This document shows, in pieces, positions 23,434-34,610 of a stretch of 64,000 nucleotides of DNA. The notes under the pieces were generated by a model that made no database searches, was not told where the DNA came from, and was given only the letters and a program-made list of their open reading frames with translations. The first letter of the stretch is position 1; each line of letters begins with the position of its first letter. The stretch comes from Eumeta japonica (lineage: Eukaryota; Arthropoda; Insecta; Lepidoptera; Psychidae), in NCBI GenBank assembly GCA_005406025.1, contig BGZK01001453.1:1-64000 (forward strand), in the 5' to 3' direction. The translations under genes were made by a program, and so were the position numbers.

Positions 23434-23756
23434 GCATAATTCTAAGTAATAAAATATTGAAGTAATCATGATAAGTTTCATCAATTTTCGTTCAATAGTT
23501 TCCATGATAATTGGTAATATATACAGTAGCTACGAATATTAAAATCTTTCACGCTTATAATATCAAAGTGATGCAAAAAAAAATACGATTTCGACTTAAA
23601 AAGTCATACATTTTTAAATACATACCTAATTAAACACACGATAATAATCGCACGTACATAGTTGTAGGACGCAATCACGTACGCAACATGCCGTAAGTGT
23701 AGCAATATTCAAGCGTGTAAAGACACGATGCTCACAATCGATATACTTAAATAACG

Positions 23757-24000
23757 ATTAGAATCGAGAGCGGGTTCAAGATACGAATCAAGAGAGGAAT
23801 CGGGAAGGAAACAAGTATTGAAATCAGAATCGAAAAGAGGACTAGAACGGGAGTTGGGATAGAAACCGTAATCACAAATGGATCCACTCGCGTGGACATG
23901 GAATGAGTTCTTTCATCTTCTATACCGACAAATGATTTTCTTTCATCTTTCATATCAACCGATTTCATAATATACTTAATTCACTCACGGCTCCGTTCGC
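23757..24000 (+). mobile_element. GAATCG array with inverted tail modules
   Basis: A clear purine-rich array (GAATCGAGAGCGGG, GAATCGGGAAGG, GAATCGAAAAGAGGAC) runs 23760-23870. It is followed by the family's tail module in inverted form: CGCGTGGACATGGAATGAG, then TTCTTTCATCTTCTATA. A second inverted partial module follows (TTCTTTCATCTTTCATATC, then CACGGCTCCGTTCGCGTAG). The array and module orientations disagree, unlike the copies at 44.5 and 47.9 kb. Confidence 0.5.
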
Positions 24001-26299
24001 GTAGATATCGATGAATTATTTTTTTATCGATCGATAACGTTATGACTATTTTCATCTTTTTAATCGATTCCATAACAGAAGTACCCATATTATAACTCCT
24101 AATACACAAGTAATTCCAGTATTTTTTTATTACAAAACTCCGTTACGTAGTAATAGTGAGTATACAAATCTCATTTACGCTCTAGATCATGATCTCAGTC
24201 GTGCTTGAGTTTCTTATCCCGAACCGATGCTGACCGTGAATTTCAATTGAACATTGTTGTAAAGAAGCAATCGGCATAAGTAAAGAATTTGTTCTACGAT
24301 CACGTTAGCGAAGCACGTGTAAAAAAGTTAGTATCTTAATTAATTATAAGCTGATGTATTATTGTTGTAAAATTTCAGGTAATTCTCTTCAGCCCTTAAA
24401 GCGTAATCGAGTAAAAAACATTCAAACACAAAATCTTTTACATTTATACCATAAGGATATCAATACTCCCGTTCACATGTAATCACAAATCTTAAGTTGT
24501 GAAACGGTTGATTTTTGAAAAATTTATTAGTCAAAAAAATTTTATTATTTAAAAAAAAATAAAAATGGTGTTATTTATTCTTCAATATAAAAAAGTTATT
24601 CAATGTAAAAAGAAGATTAAAAATGGAAATGAATAAATAAGTTTTAAGGCGCTCTTTAGAGAAACCCTAAAATCATTAATTTTTAGCAGTTTTTTTTAAT
24701 TGCTGAACTTTTTCAACATTGTGGTCCTGGTTAAAACGCATCTTTTAATGCCTCAATTATTACCCTACACTTAGAGCTCACGACACCAGAGCGAATTTTT
24801 ACTGAAAATAGGATCCCTACTGAAGTGACGGAACGACATTTTTGTAATTTAACGTAAAATAAATTCTGTAAAGTAAAGAAAACAAACTTTTAAACTTCTC
24901 CACGATCACTTTTAACGGTGTTTGATTTATGTTGTTAAGGGTATTCACACTAAAATTTAATGTTTGTATGAAAATAATTTTACGAGCTCGAACATCAACA
25001 TTTAATTTTCATAAAGAAATATATACAGCTACCACAGTTATCTTTTATGGACAAGTTAGCAAAGTAGAAATATTTTTAACTATTACAAACGTAGTTGGAA
25101 AACCTGTATTTCGTATCAGAGCTATCTGTGGGCTGAGCTCAAAACTAATATACATATAACTGGCTAAATATTGCCGGAACTTCAAAACAAACCCATAGCT
25201 TTCGCTTATTAAAATCTAAATATTATTAGTCAACGGTCAAATCGTAAATTTATAATTTTTGCCATCTCTCGGCACACGTGTAAACGACTAAAGAATTCTA
25301 GAGCCGTTCCTGAAAAATATATTCAGCCAACGCCATCTTTGTAAAAGCGTAGAACTATTTCATTTTTCAGGGAGCTACAATATGTCGACTATCAAACCAC
25401 AGAGTGTTCTAGATTAAAATACTTCTTCAGTACAAAATATGTGATGATCATTACTGAAACGATCAGGACCATCATCTCTCCTAATATAAAAATCGTGTCT
25501 TTAATATCTGGCATTCAATTCCCTATAAATATTTAATAAAAAATACTATTTTTTTCATAATTTAGACAGAACATAAAACAAAGCTTGTTTGTAATTCACG
25601 ATGCATTAATTTCAATTACACACATATCACAGATTCGTTTAACTGCCATGAATAAATGGGTGAACACATCGATATTTTATTGTAGTAATAGTCCAATTTA
25701 TATATTACAATCCAACTCAATACACTCCAAATTCGACACAATACTTCGAGCATATTCAAAAAACTTTCGCTTATAGAAGGAATTTGTTTCTTACTAGTTA
25801 TTCCTGCAGCTCGTTGGAAATACAGAATTATCGATTTCATTACGATATAAATAATAAGAGTAGTACATCGATTGTAGGGTGTTATTTAAAAAAAATATAA
25901 TGCTAATTGTGTTTCGTCCTTAGAAAATATACATATGCTATATCAGACTCTTTGTAGCTCTTTTCGAGATTCACAATTATGTTGTACTTAAATTTAATAT
26001 ATTTTTTGTGGTTTAATCAATGTAATTTAATCTTTACCATTTAAGACCCCAATGGTAAAGCAAGTATTTTTACCAACTTCCTTCACCATTACCGTCACTG
26101 TTTATTTCGTATGTTATTTTGTACAATTATATTTATCTCATTTCCTGGCCAGAGAACATAGCTATGATTAATATATATATGTATACATAAATCGTATAAG
26201 TGGTTCTCATGCGAAAAGGACTTAAATGACCAGAATCCAATTTTTATAAAATATGTATATAAATGGAACGAGCCATCTATCTCTTTGTTAATTATGGTG
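24001..26299. other. Intergenic, nothing recognised
   Basis: AT-rich DNA. A faint reversed array patch (CTCTAGATCATGATCTCAG) lies at 24180-24245. No gene or clear transposon could be supported. Confidence 0.4.
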
Positions 26300-26425
26300 A
26301 CGAACTCCTCGTATTCCTCACTTTAATTCCGTTTCCTCTCACGGCTCAGATGAGTCCCGTTTTGTTATAAATCTCAAGCCCGTTCCGCTCTCGATTATTA
26401 TATCTGTCCGGCGGCCTTATTATCT
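26300..26425 (-). mobile_element. Degenerate GAATCG-type array (reverse orientation)
   Basis: CCTCGTATTCCTCAC, TCACGGCTCAGATGAGTCCC and CCCGTTCCGCTCTCGATT form the pyrimidine strand of the array family. It is short and decayed. Confidence 0.4.
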
Positions 26426-26693
26426 AAAGATATCGATTTCTGATTTCGCACGATTTTAAATTTATTTTAGTAATTCCCAAGTTGATGTTTCGAAATGCTA
26501 ATTGTCTTTCTATTAACAGTGTTACCTTTACAATGAAATCACAAAATTATCAAAATGAAATTTAATCGCATATTTGAATTCAAAAAGTGTTAGGGATCGC
26601 GATTCCTCGATTATACGAAAATTTCGCTCTCACGCCGAAAACTGGTCTATAGCGATTCTCAAGCGACTTACAGTTGATTTTCCGTCATTCGTA

Positions 26694-27897
26694 TTTCTTA
26701 TAAAATGAAGAATTTTTTTTATGTAAGTCGTTAGATTAAATAAAATCTTTGCACATTTATCGAGGGCCTATGACATTACAATAATATGGTATAATTGGAC
26801 GGATCTGATGATGAAGCCAAAAGGTAGGCACAGGAATGCCATAACAGAATAACATATCTTAGTTGTGTTTGAGCTTGTCAGAGTTGTCTTGAGATGTACT
26901 CTCACCATGAGTGATTTAAAAGGGTCTGATGACGATCCGGAAGCTAAGCACTAGCACTCTATAATAGAACAACGTAGCCTAGGCTTATTTGGGCTAAATG
27001 GAATTTTTTAAGTGCACTTTTGCCATAATTGGCTTTCAGGATTTGATGATAGAACCGGAAGGTAAACACAAGAACTCCATAATGAAACAACGTATCCTAT
27101 CCATGTTTAGTCTTGTAGGAATCGTCTTGAGATGTACTTTGACCATGAACGATTTTCAGGGTCTGATGATGCGGCCGGAAGGTAGGCACTAGTACTCTAT
27201 AATAGAACAACGTATCCGAGCAGTGTCAGCTGTTGTTGGAATTGTCTTGGAATGCATTTTAACCGTGATTGGTTTCCAGGGTCTGATGATGGAGCTGAAA
27301 GGTAGACGCTAGTACTCCATAATGAAACAACGCAGCCTAGCCGTGTTTGGACTTGTTGATATTTGACCATGATTGGCTTTCAGGGTCTGATAATGGAGCT
27401 GGAAGTTTGTAAGCTCCATCATCAGACCTTGAACGTCAATCGTGGTCAAAATACATTTTGGGGCCATTCCAACAAGCCCAAATACGGTTAAGATACATTA
27501 TTCCGTTATGATATGTTAATTCCGGTGCCCATCGTCGAGCTCCATCATCAGACCCTAAAAGCCAATAATGGCCAAAGTGCACTTATGAAATTCTATTAAG
27601 AACACATACGACTAGGTTACGTTGTTCTATTATGGAGTGCTAGTGCTTACCTTCCGGCTCCATCATCAGACCCTGAAAACCACTCATGGTGAGAGCACAT
27701 CTCAAAACAACTTTAACAAGCTAAAACACGACTAGGATATGTTATTCCGTTATAGAGTCTCTGTGCCAATCTTCTGGCTCCATCGTCAGATCAGTTCAAT
27801 TATATCATATTTTTGTTCTGTCATCGGTCCTCGATAAGTGTGCAAAATTTTAATTTAATTTAACGTTTTAAAGTCGCTCGAAACTGCGTATAAGAAT
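26694..27897. mobile_element. Foldback-like element with arms of ~120-bp tandem units
   Basis: The left arm contains a tandem repeat whose landmark word TCTGATGATGGAGC (with variants) occurs at 26804, 26925, 27042, 27162, 27282 and 27386, giving periods of 121, 117, 120, 120 and 104. After a centre near 27406 the same unit continues in reverse complement (GCTCCATCATCAGACC), with landmarks at 27422, 27548, 27666 and 27786. Outside the units both arms share GTATAATTGGACGGATCT/AGATCAGTTCAATTATATC, TCGAGGGCC/GGTCCTCGA, and further AT-rich sequence out to TTCTTATA/TATAAGAA. Arms built of tandem units are characteristic of Foldback-type transposons. Short open frames here are by-products of the repeat. 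No transposase is present. Confidence 0.85.
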
Positions 27898-29084
27898 AAC
27901 ATTTTTTTTATAACTAACAATTTCGACTCGCAACTCGATTCTGGAAACGCAATCGATTTCTACTTTTACGTAATAAGGCCCCTGATCTTGATTTCACTAT
28001 CGTTCGCATTCTATAGAACGAGATAAATATGTATAGATCTTAAAATTTCAAAACTATACGAATCCTGATACAAACTCTCACCATTCAATTTTCCCACACA
28101 ATGAAACACATGTTTCTTTATACATAGTAAAGATCTCAAGCACTATTTTACTTAAACCTTACTGAAATTATTTTTATCCCTAAAATATGACCAAAAAAAA
28201 AAAATCAACCAATTTCGTCTTTCCTATCGTTAGTCGTGATGGAAAGTGCATACAAAATTATGCTTATTGCTATTCTCACTATCCTTTATAATTGTCCTAA
28301 TTTTTTTTGAAATCTTTTTCAGTACAAAATGAACAAAAAAAATCCCATGGCATCCTAAAACCCTTTTAGGTTTTTCTCTGATTTTCCCATTTTTCTAGCA
28401 ATTTTCCTAATTTTTGTTGCAAGCTTCAAAAAATTGCCAAATTAGTGCTAACTTTCTCAAGTAGTGCGTTTACCAACAATCAGTATTTTATCAACATAAG
28501 TATTTCAAATGAATAAACATTGATTTCAAAATTTACTATATGCTAAAGAGTAAAAATACGGCGAAAATCTTGTAAACAGATCTTAAGTCACTTTCACCAC
28601 TTCTACTGAGCACCTGTGAATATAATAACCTACTACCTGGCTTAGTAGTGCATATAGCGTAGAAAAGCAGTATAGATAGCCAGAACGTTTTAAAAGTTTA
28701 TATATAGACATAGTATAGACATATACAAAAAAATGTAAAACTATATTTGTTTACTTGTTTCTTTTTAAAACACGCTTAAACTACTGAACGAATTTTAATA
28801 TTGAAATCAACAGTTGTATGTGCGTACCACCTCTATAGATAGACAGTGTAATAACGTAAAACATAGAATACAATAAAAATTACAAATTTTTCGAACATTG
28901 TTAACTGGAAACCGATAGCAAATTTAAATCATAGGATAATACAATCGTTGCGAAATTTTAATTTAAGTTTAGCGAAGCGGATGGGAAACGACTGTTACAG
29001 TGTATTTCAGAAAAAATATACTTACAAGAGAGGACGTTTTCCTTTACATCTTTTAATCACGGAGACCTATTTTTACCCTTTGAA
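27898..29084. other. Intergenic, with faint repeat traces
   Basis: A weak reversed array patch lies at 27925-28020. At 28770-28800 'CTTAAACTACTGAACGAATT' resembles a phrase common in lepidopteran repeats. No gene could be supported. Confidence 0.35.
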
Positions 29085-29720
29085 TAGTTTTAGTTGTATA
29101 CGCCTTTTCCAGTTGCAGCATTACTTCTGCTCTTTTCTGGCATGGAAAATGAAGATGTTGGATGTTTTCCAAAAGCACCCCCAGATGATAGATTTGGCTA
29201 CCATATTTCTACAACCTGAAGCCACTCCACTCGCGGAGAAATAGCTTATATACTGGAAATAAACTCCTTGTGGCTTTGTATGGTGAAGGAATTACAAGAA
29301 CTCTTCACAATTTCCGTTATGAAATCTTCGTTCGATCAGCTGCTAACGCCAAAATCTACATGAATAGCAAACATATAACCAACTCCACAAGTGGTTGGGA
29401 GTAGACAAAGATCCAACTGACTGGGGATGGACTAGTAACCAGCTGAGGCTTTTTCCTATAATTTGTGTAAAAGATCCAGCTCCTTAAACTCTCCTTCAAT
29501 TTATATCATGCAAATACCACAAAGGGTGCACTGATGACGAATGCTTTGGATAAGTATTCGTAGTAACTAATTGTTTCTGTTGGGACAACTCATACCAAAT
29601 ATCACAACAATCGAAATAGACGACTTCGACAGTAAAGAAATGTCAAACCTTTAGAGATATTTTTTCAACAAGAGTTGTCTCAACAAGGTGATCAAATGGA
29701 ACTCTCAAAAAAACGTGAAA
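29085..29720 (+). pseudogene. Broken copy of an uncharacterised arthropod repeat-gene family
   Basis: Translations in shifting frames recover, in order: 'AFSSCSITSALFWHGK' (compare the family phrase HAFSGCDTTSAxFxxGK), 'KMKMLDVFQKHPQMIDLATI' at 29144-29205, 'LVALYGEG', 'WLGVDKDPTDWGWTSNQLRL' near 29397-29455, 'FPIICVKDPAP' then a stop, and 'ISCKYHKGCTDDECFG'. This order, ending in a Cys-rich CxCKxGCxxxxCxC motif, matches proteins found in many copies in arthropod genomes and annotated only as uncharacterised. I infer a transposon-linked gene. At least three frameshifts and several stops show that it is dead. The second and last cysteines of the tail motif are partly lost. A 3' untranslated region may follow to about 30.3 kb. 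Confidence 0.6.
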
Positions 29721-30469
29721 TTTAATTTTTGTAAGATTTTTATTTTTTGAAAATAGTAAATACCAAAAGACCTAACAACTTTGACCTTGCTTTTTTTTTT
29801 CTTTTAAGGGCCACAATTTTACGTTATAATTGTTTAGGTTAAGTCCATATCATAAAAATTATATTTTCGCATTTTAATTTTCGTAGTTATTTCAAACTAA
29901 CTATAAGATCCACTGACCCCGTTTTCTGTTTTGATGATAGGTGAATGTGTATACTAGAAATAAGTTTCTCATAATTTTTCTCATAGAATGAGCGGCTATG
30001 CCAATACTCCGTTAAAAATGAGATAAAAATAAAAATTTCATTCTTTTTTTAACACCAATTTTTATAGTGTTATATCTCGTAAGTTATTAGACATACAGAG
30101 GCTGTAAGTAGGCCCAAATTATCATTAATTTAATACACTTTGAAAATTATACATAATATAATTAAAAAAAAACTTATAAATTGCGACGTAAGGTATAAAA
30201 GTAAAAAAAGTCCGAAAATTTTGCAGCTTTTCATGTATCTTTTTTTTTGCTGGAAAAATATAGTTTTAACCTTCTCTAATCGGTCCAAATAACATGCCAA
30301 AAATTAAGATTTACATCACGTTTTGCGTTTTCAAGGTTTTTTTATAAGGCTTGACTGGCCTCATAATAATCACTTGATTTGCTCAATGTGGTAGACCCAT
30401 GCTGCGACCAACTTGAATACAGCACAAAAATGGACTGGGCCAACAATATTGCATAATATACACGCAGCA
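29721..30469. other. AT-rich DNA after the pseudogene
   Basis: No coding frame is convincing. The stretch may be the former 3' untranslated region of the pseudogene, which I cannot show. Confidence 0.35.
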
Positions 30470-30715
30470 ACCGCTTCCACTTTTTAGTTTCGTTCGGTGA
30501 GTGAGAGCTCCGGTGTATACTCCCCATCAATCACACCGCTGCCTTCCCTATCGGTCCAATATTTTATCCGTCACATATTCTATTTCTACCCAAGAGGCCG
30601 GCAATGCAATGATAACTTCTCTGGGATAGAGTGTCCGCGAAATTCGGTCTACTCTTTGTTGGGTCCCATGCTCGTTCGCCTCCCCAAAACGCTATATAAA
30701 AAAAAATAAAGAAAA
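30470..30715 (+). mobile_element. LINE/SINE-tail repeat with A-rich end
   Basis: The copy reads GTGAGTGAGAGCTCCGG, then TTCTATTTCTACCCAAGAGG, CCGGCAATGCAATGATAAC, and 'GGGTCCCATGCTCGTTCGCC'. It ends in TATAAAAAAAAATAAAG. The 40.3 kb copy shares 'CTACCCAAGAGGCCGGC'. The A-rich 3' end supports target-primed retrotransposition. Confidence 0.65.
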
Positions 30716-31315
30716 CCAAAATATTGGAAAAATACCTAGACTATCGCTTATAGTAAATTATATGATAGAAAGGAATATTATCATATATTTAATATTAGTT
30801 AATAAGCTATAACATGTAGCAGTTGCGCCGCGTACCTCGGTACGTTTAAATAAAATAGCAAATATCACGTAACTCGTCTATACTAACATCGTAAAGAAGT
30901 GAAATTTCTTGGTATCTATAATTTATATATTTCTATATGAAAGTTTTAACACTAATAGAAAGCTATATTTTCCCGGAGCAATTGAGTTTATATTTCATTT
31001 TATCACTTTTGTATTGCCCTTTTCATATCTACCAAGATACATCACCATTCAGTTGGTTCAATGTTCATTAATAAAAAGATAACATCTTCACTTCAAAATA
31101 TCACCTTGATGTGATGTAATAGATAATTTTCCGTTTCAGAATTATCGGGCCAAAGACATAATACACGTATATCAAACGGAATACATTAATATTGCAGTCA
31201 TATGTGCACCTATGTTTTTTATAGCAGTTAGAAAAGAAAATGAGCATGAAACCTATCAAAAAATACGTGGTCACTGTCTCAAATAGATACAACTCCAGAG
31301 AAATTAACAGTACGT
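30716..31315. other. Intergenic, nothing recognised
   Basis: AT-rich DNA. The word AAAGAAGTGAAATTTCTT near 30892 resembles the inverted 18-mer flanking the 17 kb region. Confidence 0.4.
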
Positions 31316-31351
31316 TTTCGACCTCTCGGATAGGAATCCGAGAGGTCGAAA
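31316..31351. repeat. Perfect short hairpin
   Basis: TTTCGACCTCTCGGAT (31316-31331) and its exact reverse complement (31336-31351) flank a 4-base loop AGGA. It sits at the edge of a LINE-tail copy and may be a template-switch product. Confidence 0.9.
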
Positions 31352-31520
31352 TTCCTATCTCATGGAAGGAGAAATGGGAAAAGGGAGAGGGCCACCGAAA
31401 CTTTTACTCACTGGACGAAAGACAATAGTTTACGTCTATATTCTGTTACAGCATAGTATCTCACCGGTGCAGCCGGCTTATTTTCGAGAGCTGCAGTCAA
31501 ATTAACCACAGTATGGCTCT
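31352..31520 (-). mobile_element. LINE/SINE-tail repeat, decayed copy
   Basis: 'GGAGAAATGGGAAAAGGGAG' and 'TTTTACTCACTGGACGAAAG' are the reverse complement of the tail seen at 62.1 kb. The remainder to 31520 is more diverged. Confidence 0.6.
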
Positions 31521-31607
31521 ACCACAACAAAATTAGTGGATAACGCAACTACAAATGTGACACAAAAAAACGCTACTGAAGCTGCAGTACGCATAATTGT
31601 TGTAATG

Positions 31608-31990
31608 AATGGTCGGAATCAAGAGGAAAATTAAGATCGGAATCCAAATTATAATTGTCATTTAAATTTAGAACGGGTTAAGAATCGAATTAGTTTGTGA
31701 ATCAAGAGCAGGAAAGGAATCGGTATCGAAAAGGAAATTGGATTACGAATCGAAAGCGGGACAGGCATCGAAATCGAGAACAGGAAAGATATTGATTTTT
31801 TTTATGGAATACGTAAGGGGCAAACGAGCAAGCGGGCTATATCAAAAAAGACGGTCACCGTCGCCCATGGATACTTGAAACTCCGGGGGAGTTATCAGCC
31901 TGGTGGCTAATTTACAAAGAGCACGGGATTGGAGCAGATAGTGTAACCGGAACTGAAATCACGAACAAGACCGGGATCGGAACTATGTTT
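31608..31990 (+). mobile_element. GAATCG array split by a retroelement tail
   Basis: The array (GGTCGGAATCAAGAGG, AAGAATCGAATTAG, GGAATCGGTATCG, CGAATCGAAAGCGGGACAGG, GAAATCGAGAACAGG) runs to about 31790. It is interrupted and resumes at 31935 with GGAACTGAAATCACG and AAGACCGGGATCGGAAC. A tail module (TTCGATATAAAAAATGAA, then ATCACGTGGG) follows to about 32040. This is the cleanest example of the array words in the window. Confidence 0.55.
31795..31935 (-). mobile_element. LINE/SINE-tail repeat inserted in the array
   Basis: It begins with a T-rich run (the A tail on the minus strand) and reads GGTCACCGTCGCCCATGG, then ATACTTGAAACTCCGGGG, the inverted form of the tail at 40.4 and 41.8 kb. 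Array sequence lies on both sides, so the tail landed in the array. Confidence 0.6.
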
Positions 31991-32040
31991 TATAGTTCGT
32001 TCGATATAAAAAATGAATAATTACATCTATGATCACGTGG

Positions 32041-33977
32041 GTCAAGGCTTTTGGTGGATACGTATATTCGAAAAATTAGAACAATAAAATAAAGAGTTCT
32101 AAAGCTATCACTAAATAATTACTGAATAATTAACATAAAAGAATATTTTTCTTAACTTGTTCGTTTAAGGTTGATTTAAGCATCCATCATTCATCTGAAA
32201 TAAGTGATAACAATTAGATATATGAAGGATAGTTATATAGGTAATTATATATCTATCTTTTCTAATCTTTGCTTTATTAATTCAACAGATCCATGTGTGC
32301 AAGTTGGTGCACGTTACTTATTTTAAAAATGAGCATAAACTACTTAAGTGCATAGTGGGCCACGTTGACTTTGTTTTACTCGTCGCGTCCATTTGATGTA
32401 GACCAATTCTTTGGGCTGAGAGTGGAACAGCTCGTGTTGATATTAATATACGGATTTTAAAGCTAGGCAGGGATTATCGCCAGCGGCGGCAGATTGGTTG
32501 GTGTGTTTCCTTCGAATAGATGAGTATTGTATTCTAATATTTACCACAGGTATATCGTCATTTAATTTGTAAATTAAATCAATTAAACCAAGATCTCGAT
32601 AAACTTGAAGTCGTTGGCCTCAGATGTCGCAACAACATTGTTGACAATGGTCGTTACGGTCTCAACACTGTTGTATCTTTAGCTTTAGAGACTTGCCTTC
32701 AATCTGAAATATGAAGATTTTTCGATAGTATTTCTCTTTGCATTAGGGTGATATAACAATCCTGTCGCGATATTCATTTTTCAATAAAAACCTTTTCTGT
32801 TAATATTTTTCAATTTTGGTTCGTTTTTTTATATCACATCCAAAATAACAAAACGAAAATTAACTAGAAATCGTATAGAAATCTCCGCATACTTAATATT
32901 TAAAAGGAAAATAAAATACGCGTATAACCTCACAAACACCCCTGAACACCTTAAGCACGATTGCGGTAGTGAAGATATGCTGTATTCCGTAGAGATTGTA
33001 ACACCTGCGTTTCGAGTCGTTCCACCCACAAATGTGGTTTAATTCGTTTATATCAACGAGTTTCCGCTGGGCCAATTATCGTGGGGCGGATCTGTAGGAA
33101 CGGATTGTGTAACAGCGTCGGTTATAATTTTAAAACTTGCGTATAAGCCGCCCAAACTTCTATAATACCCTGTTGATTTCCTACAAAATATTTCAACAGT
33201 AAGTTCTTACGACTTATATCATGGCTCAGTTATTATTCGTCTGAGTCATTTGTTACAAAAAAAGAGCTATGCTGTTATTTATTACATTATAATAATTACC
33301 CGTATTAGGTACCTGTGATTGTTGTGAACTGTATATATTACTAATTATGTAATTAAGATCTAAATTTTTTTTGCGGACAGTATTTACAATTAAGCGTTCA
33401 CAAGGACTCCATTTTGAATATTAATTAAACATTTACGTCGACTAGTAGTACGTAAGCAATGATCTGTATCGACACAATGTGATTCGCAAACATATGTGAT
33501 AGAAATATTCAAATCTCACGTACCCAATAACCAGTACAAGAGCCAAAATTTCTCCCCGAGTTCGCTTCCAATTGTTTCAGTGATTTGGATCGAATAAACT
33601 GCCAAATTAAGAACGAAATAATGAATTTCAAGTGACGACTGTATGCCATTGAGACTAATTAGAACAACGGGCCTTTTTGAAAATAATTCTATTATCAACA
33701 ACCTTAACAGTTTTGAGGATTAAGATACAAATAATCTGGTCAGTTTTGAATAAAATAATGGTATTCCATGTAAAATCTAGTAAGTAACTGTTAATCACGC
33801 AATTTAATTATTATAGAATAGCATAAGTAAAAAGCGCTAAAACCAATTACGTAATCCATGCAAATTCAGACATTCCGTTCAAGTAATCACGGCATTATAA
33901 AGACACGCTTTCCATACCAATTCATAATCAAGAAGCACGTCTAGTAAGTAATGAAATATTCAGTAAGTTATACCATA
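32041..33977. other. Intergenic with two GC-richer patches
   Basis: No gene could be supported. Patches at 32370-32510 and 33000-33130 are GC-richer and non-repetitive in this window, so they may be conserved regulatory DNA or decayed exons. Confidence 0.35.
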
Positions 33978-34060
33978 TCAAAGGGCCGAACGGTGACTGC
34001 GTTGCTTTTGGATAAAAAGGTAAAGAGTTCAATCCCTGATCAAGGGCGGATTTTCCAATG
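33978..34060 (+). mobile_element. tRNA-derived SINE head (candidate)
   Basis: 'AGGGCCGAACGGTGACTGCG' at 33981, 'TTGCTTTTGGATAAAAAGGT' and then 'AGAGTTCAATCCCTGATC' resemble a lepidopteran SINE head. AGTTCAATCCC fits the polymerase III B box. No complete cloverleaf is present, so it is not an annotated tRNA gene. Confidence 0.4.
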
Positions 34061-34404
34061 AGTTTTAACTTAAACCACATTATACCATTCACTTCTTCTT
34101 ACATCTTAGAGGATATTAATATAGCCTTCTATCGTAATACCGTTAACTACCTTTGACCCGAATTGGACCCTGGATCACGGCGTGAATAAATTAAGGTCCA
34201 AGCGCGCGAGTTCAATAGATCATTGGAGGGTGTGGTCTTGCATTGGGGTGATGAAAAAATAATTTATAGAAATTTTTCATGAGACAACTATTTAAGTAAT
34301 TAGTTTTGCCCGCGGTATTACCGCGAGGGATATAGAATGTGTTCTTCCATCTTCATATAGAGCAATGAATTAATGATAATAAACGAATTAATATGAATAA
34401 TGTT

Positions 34405-34610
34405 ACGATCTCGGTCTTGTTCTCGATTTTAACTCCCATTCCACTGCTTATTCCGATTGCGATCTCGTTTTAAAATCAAATACCGTTTTCACTGCAGTTT
34501 TTGAATACGGTCCGGCTTTCAAATCCAAAGCTAGTTTCGCTCCTTCATTTGTCTCTCTATCCCACTTTCGTATTTAACCCAGTTTCCGCTGCCGATTCGT
34601 AATATTGAAT
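34405..34610 (-). mobile_element. Degenerate GAATCG-type array (reverse orientation)
   Basis: ACGATCTCGGTCTTGTTCTC, TTATTCCGATTGCGATCTCG, TACGGTCCGGC and GCTGCCGATTCG form the pyrimidine strand of the array family. No tail module was identified on either side. Confidence 0.5.

Noticed and set aside
26998..27192. 64-codon frame with repeated EGKHKNS/EGRH phrases
   Set aside because: It is a by-product of the 120-bp tandem units of the foldback-like element.
26694..27897. CRISPR array
   Set aside because: Units are ~120 bp, diverged and inverted halfway, with no constant repeat and unique spacers; the DNA is also eukaryotic in character.
33978..34060. Functional tRNA gene
   Set aside because: A B-box-like word is present, but no acceptor stem or anticodon arm pairs properly.
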